A stretch of 64,000 bases of DNA. Origin: Owenia fusiformis. Taxonomy: Eukaryota > Annelida > Polychaeta > Sabellida > Oweniidae. The position numbers were made by a program, and so were the translations under genes. Below are positions 25,801-37,800 of the stretch, piece by piece. Below the pieces are notes generated by a model. That model ran no database searches and had not been told where the DNA came from. It worked only from the letters and a program-made list of their open reading frames with translations. Within the stretch, counting starts at the first letter, position 1. Every line of letters starts with the position of its first letter. The stretch is taken from NCBI GenBank assembly GCA_903813345.2, contig CAIIXF020000001.1, positions 37,543,366-37,607,365 of the forward strand. The letters run 5' to 3'.

Positions 25801-28800
25801 AAATGGTGACTTGGGATCATCATCTCCAACGGATAACTCTTTAAATCGTACACATGTTGTATTTTCCCATTTATAGATGGCCTTACGAATAGCTGCCTTC
25901 CACCTCTCACCTAGATAAATGTAACATGAACATTCATTGGGACTATCAAGGCTCCGCTGACATCGTGAGCAATGAGCTCATGTTAGAAGCGGGGCCTTGA
26001 GAGATATGATAAAATTGAAATATTAAATTTACTATTGAACTTTACTATGTGAAACTCAGTACAACTTTATTTCATAGTACACCGACTATTTCATTTGTAG
26101 GGCAGCGACGTTTTTCAACTATAACTATTTTTTATCATAGCTCTCAAGCCCCTCTTCTAACATGAGCTAATTGCTCGAGATGTCAGCGGGAACTTGCTCG
26201 CGATATACGGGGTCTGGATAGTCACAGTGACATTGAACTATACTTTAGTCAGTTGAACACTGTCTACCAAAAAGAACGACAGCAAAATTCTTGATTTAAG
26301 AATTTTTCACCAAATCTCAAAGGACTGCGAATTGTTTGTAGAATGAATCTATGAGATTTTTCATGCATTTCGCTTGTGTTTTTCATCTAAAAACATCAAT
26401 ACACTTTAAAACATTACAAGAATAGAACTTCGCCACCGAATAACGCATTTAATGAGAAAAGAACGCAGTTCAAAACTTCAAACGTCTTAAAATAACGTTT
26501 GAAAACACACTTGACTTTAACTTGTATGATGCATTATTGCAAGGTGCGAAGTTAGTGATCACAACAAACGGCGTGCAAAATAGACTAAATGCGAGTAGAA
26601 AATATCTTGATTTATGTCATTAAATATTCAAATGTAGTCAAAGTGATATCATATTTGAAAACTACATATACACATCATGTGTATATGTAGTTTTCATGTC
26701 ATGATACATGTTAAATTACATCTAGAAATGTGGTTCTAAGAAGTGTTTATCAACTTTGAAAACTTAAAATGTTCTTTGAAAATGTGACTTCGAGGTTGGG
26801 GAGATTCCCCTATATACCATGTTATAAAATTGCAAAAGTGAAATATATATATATTTTATATTGGACAGATAATATTTTCTTTTACTGAAAAGTGAACCAC
26901 TAAAACTGAATAATATTCAATTTTAATTGAACTTTCTATATAATACCATGCTAATACTACCCCAAATTATCCACCTGGTGGTGGTTTTGTGCAGATTATT
27001 CAAACATTTTAATGGTTATTGATAACCACAGTGTCGAACTAGAAAAAGCATGTCCATAGTTTGAGACCTGCAAACCGTTCCCTTAGAAATATGAAATGAT
27101 TGATATCAAGGTTGTGTACGATTGGCATCAATGATAATTAATACATTATATTATTTATATTAATATACATCACAATGATTACCTGTTTTCCTGCCTGCTG
27201 TACTTACCGCCGTTTTCTGGCATATAGTTGAACTTATATTTTATTGGAAACGTCCATTTACTCTGTTTGAATATCTTAAAAGGTATAACTTTTCTTTTTG
27301 GTCTGTTTCGATGTTTGCTTGATTTGAGTGTTTCTTCTATCATTGTAGCTTGCTCTAGGCTCAGGAGAATATCTCCGTCATACATCATATTGTCCTTATC
27401 CAATGCATCCTAGACAAAGCCATATTTTTACAAAAAGACCTGTACTGTGTAGCAAATGCCATATTGGATTAGAAGATTGAGGTCGCACAATACACAAAAC
27501 TACACATCGTCCAAATCAGTCTAAGCTATCGTCATAAAAAATACAATCAGATAACAAAGGAAGGATTAAAACGGCGAAGAATCTCAAGATTTCACACCTG
27601 AGATGCCAATCTATTTCTGAAAATTATCAATTATCCTAAAAGCTAGGCATTTTGTATGACAAGAAGAGTACAATACAAAGTACAGTTTTCTTTCCTACGC
27701 CATCTTTTAAATATTGAAATTCTCATTTTATTTTATGTACCATCATAACGATCACAAAGGTTTTTTCATTATGAAGTTATTAAAATAATGCAATTGATGC
27801 TAATGAGGCATATGAGATTATCCAATATTGGATATAGACTTTTTATATGCACTTTTAAAACCATATTCCCTCTGAATTTTCATCATAATGAGAGTTTTTC
27901 ATGTGATTTTAAGAGATTTGCACTTTTTACCTCGAACGACTAACTTTTCTTTCTTTTTAATAGCATATTTGAATTCAATTTTCCACAATAATAATTTCCC
28001 ATAAATTAAAAAAAACTTTGGCAAATCTCTGGCATTGATGGAATGATTACATCAATTCACTTCAATGTTAAAAGCTTGCAATAGTCACTTACAGGGTGTC
28101 CGGAAAGTAAAGATACAAATACTCTAATTTTAAGAGATTTAGTGTTTTGGTAATGAAAACGCTACAGATTGTAGAGGAACTACATTACAATACATCTACC
28201 AACTTTTATAACATATAGTCTAAATCTGTTAAAGTTACGGTTGTCATGGTTATGATGGTGAGGGGTATGCGGAGCAGTTCCAGGATATCGCTAAATTGTG
28301 ATAAATTGCTCAAATATAACCATTTGAAAGAGTGTTTATTATTGTATTTCTTATCAGTTTTTTGTTTTGTTCAATACTGTATTTTTACTGCCATAGTATT
28401 CTCTTTAGTATAACGATATCATTGATACATATCAGAACTATGTAATGTCACAAGTATAATCAAAGAAAAAGAGCATATAAGTGCTTAGAAAAAGGGTCCC
28501 TGGATTAATAGGAAAGTCAATAGTGCATCTCCACAGTCAATGCACAAAGCAAAGAAAACAAATCTTACAATTGAATGTCTTGACATTAACCTTTTTGTAC
28601 AATGGTCCACATTTCCCTGATAATGTCCCGTTGAACTTCTACATTAATGAATATGTTCCTCAAATATGCAATATTTGTGAGAAGTTCAACATAAAAATGA
28701 GACTCGGCTGGAAGCCAATGTTATCAGCAATCTTAGAGACTGACAGCAAAGGTTTTGTCAGGTCTTTGAATCTCCGGTCAAAATACAAAAAGAATGTTTA

Positions 28801-31800
28801 GATAAAGGTGGAAAATATATATACTGGATAACAGTAGTAATGTCAAATGATTAAATAATATTACAGTTCTAATCATTTTGCTGTTGTGGTACACAATTTG
28901 ATGCATAATACCAACAGACGGCAGAGTGTCAAGATGATATGAACAGGAGAAAAGAATTATAAAACATAATTGTGACGTTGCTCCACATACCCGCGACTCC
29001 TGTTACCATAGCAACCATAACTTTTTTATTTTTAAATAATTTGTCATGACAGTTGCAGGATAAATTGTTACAATGTCATTCTACAATCTGTAGCAATTAG
29101 ATCTCACAACATGTAAACCCTATGAAATTAGAGCATTTGTATCTTTACTTTCCGGACACCCTGTAATTCCATGATTTCTCAAAAAGTAATGGTTTAATCT
29201 GTCTAAACTCGAATGAGATACTTTGGGATGACCCTGTCAATGTACCTGTTGTGGTTAATCATGAAATTTTTGATTGACAAACCCAAAAATCAAGGTTTTA
29301 AGAATCTTAGCATTCCATCAATAAGAGCAAATCAATGTACTCACGGGAGAAATTGGGGTTAAGCCATACTTTGCATTGGCTAATATTTCTATTTCTTTCA
29401 GTTTCTTCTTCAAAGCTTTTCTTTCTTGTGGAGACATACCTGTAGATAAAGATTCGATAATATTAAACACGTATTTTAGTATATATATTTTCCAGTAGTT
29501 TCTTATTTCATTAATTACAGTTTTAAATGGAATGAATTGAAATGACAACAAACATGTTACGTTATTGAAAACTGCATATTTCAAACATAACGTCGCGTGA
29601 GAACCAGTGTTTCCAAACTGCAAATTTGAAGATTTTGAGATTTCATCACTTTTACATAAAAAAGCATGCTGAATCGAATGGTGATGTCCATATTGCTCTG
29701 GACTGGAAATAGGTGCATTTCAGTGGAAGTACCTCGTATCTGCAAAGAAGATAAATTACAAAACGTCAACCTGGTATCTCAAGTGAGATCCCCAACTAAA
29801 GGCAAACAAGATCTGAAACACGAGAAATGGAAACATGTGGCATTGAGGCATTCCCCAAGAATAGGAAACTGTTCAATACCCACCTCTGCACAATATGCCT
29901 AAGAAACTATATAAAGACTTTATACATTACTTTAAAAAAGAACCCTAAGGAAATGTTGATGAAAAAGAGAGCTGGGGACTCAACAAGATAAAGATAAAAA
30001 TACATTTAAAGCCAGAGGATAAGTGGCAGGTTGGAGAAAATCTAAAAATAGAATCCCAACAACTCTCTTTGTTTCAAATCATGTCAGTCTTCAAGACAGT
30101 AGTCTGTCTCACCGGCAGAATAGAAAGGATGTTTCATCTAGTAGTTTGTGATGAGAGATTATCAAGCAAAGAATCTGCAAATAATGAGCCAACAAAAGCC
30201 ACCAAGGGCAATCAAACTGTTAAGTAATGTCAATTTTAAAAGTCACAATCTGATTCTGATAAGTAATAACTTAAGCATGTATGTCGTGGATACACTGATG
30301 TTAATGTCAATGGTGATGAAACCTCCATGCCAGTGGTCCTAACACTCGTAGACACCAGTATAGATGCCAATGGTTATAAAAGCACCGATAAAAATGCCAA
30401 GGGTGATGAAAGCACCAATGGAGATGCCAACTTTGAAAGCACCAATGTAGATAGCTTGTGTACCAATTACACAATATTTCCCGAACTCGATCCCCGGCAA
30501 ATCAGGCAAGACTTAATTGCTTGTTTGCATATACAAGTATTACTTCAAGGGTTGTCCAAAATGAGTACAAACGGCTGTGGAGTGTACTTGTATGCCTATG
30601 TATGAGTGAACATAAAATAACACAGGGCCCCCTCAAGGAGGGGCTCCTTGGTCTGCCTTCCATGATTATATGCATTGATTACGACCATATAATGGATCCC
30701 GGGGGATATACCCAAGACGTATTCCTCACCTTCATTGGTGGTAAACAAAATACAATACAATATGATATTGAAGATTAAAAGAGCAATAGCCAGGATATTT
30801 CTAATTCCAACCTTACAAAACATATGGACAGCCGAACTGACAAAGAAATCATATCTAATAAGGCTTATGATGCTCTAAATGACCATACCTATGGAGCCAA
30901 TGAATCACTGTCTCCTGTTGTACCGCCATAAAAACACTGGAAATTAAGTACACTGTAAGCTATGTAAATGGCATTGAGAAACAGCTCATTGATACCACTC
31001 TAAATGACTATACCTACTTAACCAGTCAAACACTGTCTACAACTTTACCGCATGGTGAAATGCTGGATACTCACAATACGAAAGAGGTCATTGATGCTAC
31101 TCAGTCTTACACCTACTGAAACCATTAAACCTGATATTGAGAATCAGCCCTTTGGTGAGACTCACTGTCTGACACCTACTGGAACTCTTGAAACTGAAGT
31201 TGGGAAACATCCATTTGGTTGGACTCACTGTTTAACACCTATTGAAATTATTGAAACAGTCTTAAAACAACTCAAGTCATTGGAACCAAAGTTGTAAGAG
31301 CTAATTGATTCTACTCACACTAGTCAAACTACTTAAACCATGTAAGATAAAGTTAAGTTTCAACAAGAAAAATATCAACGCACAATACCAACTTTAACAT
31401 CTAATGATGAAATAATTAATACAGGAGAAAGCATTAAGAGTGAGACTTCCAAAACAGTGGTATGTGGTTCAATTGGTGACAGAAACACTGCACAAGTTAC
31501 AAGTGAGCCTGGTAGAATCAATATGCAACGAGTAGAACACGACGGCACATCTTTAGGTATTCTCTCTCCAGGACTAGATTTTGAAAATTCATACTGTATA
31601 TCATATCTCTTTTTTTAATCCATTTACCATTGCAACATCATTGTTTGAAATCATGCACATAAACTTCACAATAATATAAGATGGTATAAAAATCAGTTTT
31701 GTATCATAAATGGTTCAGAAGATACAGATGTTTGAACTCTAAACGCCGGTCATTTTCTCAAAACCACAAAGTGTTAGTAAGGAAACACTGGTTCTCCCGC

Positions 31801-34800
31801 GACGATGGGCAAGCTATCAAGCCAACCAGAATTCAGTATTTCCATTTAATTGCATTATGCTACTCTAATGCACTCGCCTTTTTAGATTCTAGAGAGTTTT
31901 AGACTCTATTTTAGATTTCATCAATTGCACAATTTGAAGTTGACTGTCAAGTTTGCTGACCTATTCACTCCCCTCCACGTTTTGTCAGCTTACTTAAATC
32001 TTTGAATATATGGAGTCTTAAAACTCACCTGATCAAATTTCAGCGAAATTGGTCAACGTTTAGATCAACCCCTACCGAAGTTCCCGATGTGTATTCGCTG
32101 CCATGTTAATGCTACTCTGAAAATTGCAGAAAGTGTCAATTTCATCATGTTTGAGACTAGACACATGTTCTACCAAAGGCGCTAACGTGAGTCCCATCAA
32201 ATTGACCTAAAATGTAGTTCAATATGTTTTTGATCTATGACAAAGATACCGAGATGGTTATTTGGCGATCAATGAGAAAATAATTGTTTTACATGGTGAT
32301 TAATAAAACTTTAGGTTTAGCTGGATCCAAACGTTGTTATAATCATTTCATGAAATTTATGACCCTCCAAAATGCAAATGTAGGAGATCAGGTTTTACCT
32401 CATGAAAGCCAAGGATCCTTTATGTCCATAGAGTTATGGTCACCTATAAATGGCAAAATTCCATTGTACATGAGACAATTTACAATTTCTGCCATTTTGA
32501 GGGGAGCATAATTCGATGATAAAGATATACGTATAGAGGTCTGATCTTTATCTAGTAGTGACCTGGCATTATATCTAGCACGTGCTTCTCTTCGGTTAAA
32601 AATTATTTGTAGAAATTCTAGGGTACCTAAATCAAGACTTGGTGGCAATAAACCAATTCCTTCCTATACAATGAATCACCGTTGAAACAATTATTTTTTT
32701 TCAAAAATAAAGAACCTACCATTTCAGCGTTTTATGTAACACATCTAAGATAAATTCAACTGCATTATAGGTGAATTTAATGAAAATCACTGAAGTGCCT
32801 TGGTCAAAACATGGGTCTCAAACATGATGAAATTCACACCCCCTGCAATTTTCTCATTTATCTCATAACATGGCAGAGAATGCACGTCAGAAATGGCGGT
32901 ATGAGTTGAGCAAAGCGTTGACATTTTTTCTGAAATTTGGTCAGCTAGTTCTTAAGACTATAGATTTAATTATTCTATTATATAAGCAAGCTGACAAAAT
33001 GTCTGTTTTTGAGGTACCCTAAACAAGTCTGTTTTTGGGACACGTTATTATGGCTTCAAATATTATCAAGACCACTATATATTTCTGTTGGGACACCCTA
33101 GACTAGAGGTCTAAACAAAAATACATAATGGTCCGGATACTTGATTGGGTTTTGGTGAATTAAATGTATTCGATCGAGAAAGCATGCATATCTCAGACAC
33201 TGCTATATCTGTGCATGTGTCTCTAATCTTGAGAGGTTGACTTGTAAACTATCAGTGCAATACAAACCAATATAATAGAACAAGATAGAAGTATCTCCTG
33301 TATATCAAACATGTGTCAAGAATGATAAATTACCTTTGTCTTTCATCCATTGTCTGAAATCTTTTTTATATCTCTTTAAGCTATCTTCAATTTCTTTACT
33401 GTCCACCGAGTCCTGAAATATATATAGTTATTCCATAATAACATGTTTTCCCTGGGAAAATAACAGGGAATAAAAGTGTTATTTGAAAAATCCCGTATCA
33501 GATCCCGTATCAGCCAAAATCCCGTATCAGATCCCGTATTGGATCCCGTATCAGCAAAAATCCCGTATCAGATCCCGTATCAGAAATATTCCCGGTAATT
33601 TCTCTGATGATGACATACAAAAATTGAAAAAAAATATTATGAAATAAATAGGTTATTGATGGTCGTGATGGAATATGGATTTATTCCTTGAGAAAATATG
33701 ATATTGGCCTCAGAAAATATCATATTGACACTCGGGCTATCGCCCTCGGTCAATATGATATTTTCCTTGGCCAATATCATATTTTCCCTCGGAATAAAAT
33801 CCATATTCCATCCCTCCCATTAAATAACCTCTATATATGTATACATATAATGACGATCATGCTTGTTTTTGTTATTTACATCTTTTGATATTATATTAAC
33901 GCCTACTCCGACCCATAGTTTTCTGAAATGCATTTTTATATTTCATAACATTAATAGCATTTTTATTTTAGATCAAAGGGAGGCGGGGTGCTTAAAATGA
34001 TCTAAAAATATGAACAGAACAAGAATCTGGTTTTTAACAGGTTTATATACAAATGTGTTCGTCCGTTTTTTAAATAAGTTACTGCAAAGCGTTTACTTAT
34101 TATGCGGTATAATACAGAAAAGGCTAGCTATGTATATGTGATTAATGTTGAACTCCTGCGAAGTGACCCAAGTGATGTCATTAGCATATTACTACAAGCA
34201 TATTAATGTCAAACCATTATTTGCTCTTGCACTACCTGATAAACGTTTTATTCTTTAAATAAAGCTAATTCACAACTAAGAAGCAAATTTTTAACAAGGT
34301 CACGGGGGAGAATTTTCCTGATGAATTGAACATCTACAGGGAGAAAGTGGGGAAGTATGACTGTATTAAACACTTTACTTTGAAATTTGACCTGTCTTTG
34401 AACTTTAAATAAATTTGATTGACATTGTCAAATTTTCTCCGAATTCATTTTTTAAGTGTGTTAACAATGCAACATAGTTTGTACCATTTAGAAGAAAATT
34501 GAATTATGTATATAATAATAATATAACTAAAATCAAAAAATGCATTGATGGATATACTGAACGTCGACTATTTACCTTTTCAAGATTCAAGAAATCAATC
34601 TGTATTCATATTGCTCATACTTATTTGCATACCGCATGTCTTGTTAGTCTATGAGGTTACATTAAATTCATTGAAATAAAGTACAAAGTAATTGCTGACG
34701 TTCTTCAGCTGATATGGCATAACTCAAGCACATTGACGCTTCCTATTAGTCCAAAGCTTTAATATAGATTGTGTTCTTAATTATATCGAAGTAAAACCAC

Positions 34801-37800
34801 AGTAACATGAAGGAGACAGATAATGATTGAATATGCGTCAACTAATAAACAATCAGAATATATTCAATTTTTATTACGTATACTTGTATGTAGTTATCCA
34901 TACTATACTAGTCCATTATTTCTTCCAAACGCTACTTATATGATTGTCTATTCTTTATTTTTCATATGTGATTTGATGTTGGACTGGTGTAATCATGACA
35001 GATATGGAGGTTCAGCTACACGCATGTTTTCAAGATAATTTGTACGTGAACGTTTCGTAACATGGTCCTCCAAGGATTCGTTTTCCCTTCCTTGTATATA
35101 TTTTGGGATGAATATATTAAGAAATTAATCGTACTGTTCCTTAATAATTGGTGGGACCAGTATCCCAGGGGTCATAATAGTTTACGTACTAGTGAAATTA
35201 TTAAACTACAAGGTGTGCCAAAAATTTGCAACTTTTTTAGAAGGCTAGAAAAGTATCATAACATTATGATATTGACATAAATCTTTTTTTACAGAAACTT
35301 AAAGATGCATTATACCATAGGTTTCTCCCTCAGACAATCTGATGTCCTATTGTTATTGCTCATATAACATCTTACATACCATTGATATATCTTGAGAATA
35401 ACTTTTGGGTATATTATTGTCTCTTTAAGGATAGGCATATTTTACCATTCAAATAATTAAGCTAATACTGACTTTTTGTCAGATGTTTGAATATTAATGC
35501 TAAATTGTTCATGTGTCCGAGATTTACCATTTTCCTAGAAAATGTGACTTTCTATGATTTTATGCGCAATAAATGTATTTAAAGCACATTAGTAACAACC
35601 ATTTGATTTACAGCATAAGCACTTTTCAACTCAAATATAAATATTTGTACTTATTTCGAACTTAAATGTATCATTGTTGTATTACCAATGGCATTGAGCG
35701 AGAATCGTGGTTTTGTAATTCTTCTTGATTTATTTTCCAGGAACAGAAGACTGACGCCATCGAATAAAAGACGTGAGAATGCATAATTTGAGCGTAAGAT
35801 ATATACGTACTTAGTAGAATCTTATAAGTAGAATCTAAAAAGCGAGAGCCTAGAGAGAATCGCCCAATGTGACTTGATATGACTACAATTTAAAACTTGC
35901 TAACGTATGACTTAATTATTGTATTAAAATATATAATTTACACCAAAACGTGTTGTCCATGTGGCAACTGTGAATTGTGCCTCTACTATCTTGTCGGAAT
36001 AGCCTTTCAAATGTTAGATTCTGAAAAAGGGAATGATTAAAGTATAAAGACATACTGACACTTTTATATTGTACAATTGCACAAATATATTCAAAACGAA
36101 TATTGGTTTGTGAACACTTTTGATTAAATAAGCCATACGTTTACGTGTTAGTGTATTTTTGAAGCAAGTTGAGAAAAGTCAGCTCGACACTCTGGCAAGC
36201 ACAATCACTATGATGGTAAACATTTTTTTATAATCTATATTTATAATTGTATTATATTGGTTTAGTTTTTTCTTGAAAGGTTTAACGCAAGTGAGATGAG
36301 AATGTAACTGGCGACATACATTCTTAGGAAACAATGCTTATAATGACATAATAACAGGAACAATGTATTGTAATTAATTTTGTTATTTATTTTCTCACAT
36401 TGAACATGATGTCTTATTGCAATTACTATTCTGAATATGACACAGAAGGCGGTAGTATAGCGAATTCCCATGACACAATATTACATCAACATTGCGAAAG
36501 ATTTTTGCGAACGATTTTTTATCAACGCATAGTGTCCACTTAATCCAGCTAAACCTAATTTTACGAAAATCAAAAATCTGTACTTATCTAGTTCATGATT
36601 GAAACAAAGAAGATGATAAAATTTATTTGATTAATGTCATGAATCTACAACTATCTTGACATCATTTGAAATAAAATATATCATGTTTTTTTTATTATGA
36701 TGGCATTACTGTTTGGTCGTTCTCCTTATTTGGCACATACATGCATTCTTTAATTTTCTTCGGTGTGTACTACACAGCACATTATAAAAAGGGGTCCACC
36801 ACTAAAGCTAAGTTCACACCAATGGCGCTTTGATGACGCTTTCAAGCGGTGTGCAAAGCGGCTTTGCACAAAGCGCCGTTGGTGTGAACTTAGCTTTAAC
36901 TACTTTCAACGAAACCTTTATAAACTGTCATAAGGATCATAGTAGTCACAACTCTTGATGATTGATATATACCTTAGTTTGAACTTTTAACAGGCGAGTC
37001 TGCAGCTGAAGAGCAATTCGAACTTATGACAAAAGCATATTAATCAATTATCTCCAGCATGGTTGTTTTCTCTTGTCGGAATCTGTAAGGTGAAAATTCA
37101 CCGAGGTATTCATTATTTTCATCGAACTAGAAATTAACATCAACGAGGTGGAAAGCAAAGTAATGAAATCTAAGTGAAGAATGAAAAATCTTAATTCTAA
37201 CGATGAATACTTGTACCTTATCCATGTGATTCTTCATCAGGTTTGGTGCTACCCATGTAAGATTATATAGTACCATTGTTCAAGAATATATTATATTATT
37301 TTAGCACTGTATATTTATAGGTTTATTGTTTGAAGTAATATGACGCCAGTTTGACCTAGATATAGATTATGGATTAAAACGATAATGGTCAGTCTTCACC
37401 TACAATTGCTTTTATCTAATTAGTGATTTTAAAATAACTTATGTGATGTGGAAAATAAATGAACTATGATATACAATGCAAAAATATGGAAAACTCATGC
37501 GATAATTCATAAAATGAGAAGAAATATATTATATTTAGTTTTAAGAAGACAGTTTACTCATAAGTTCCATATAATAAAAATTGTATGAAAAAGATTTAGG
37601 ACATACAGGGTGTTCCAAAAGTAACAGGACTGGTGCTGGCAATTTGTCAATCCTGCTTCAAGCCTAGTGTCTTCAAATTTTCACAAAATGTAAGTTGAGG
37701 TATTGCAACTATGACTGTAAAGCTACAGAAAAAAGTATTACATGTAGCTAGAGTTATGGTTACTATAGTAACATGACATCACAATACCTGGGGAAACTTT

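Larger units (their letters stand above)
33900..37600. other. Gene A intron 1 middle part, no gene seen
   Basis: Apart from the repeats at 35212-35530 and 36805-36900 I see only AT-rich sequence; short open frames here lack splice context and composition. Confidence 0.5.

Noticed and set aside
28481-28801. 106-codon frame in the 28090-29164 element as a host gene
   Set aside because: It lies wholly inside a TIR element, lacks splice context and shows no known domain.
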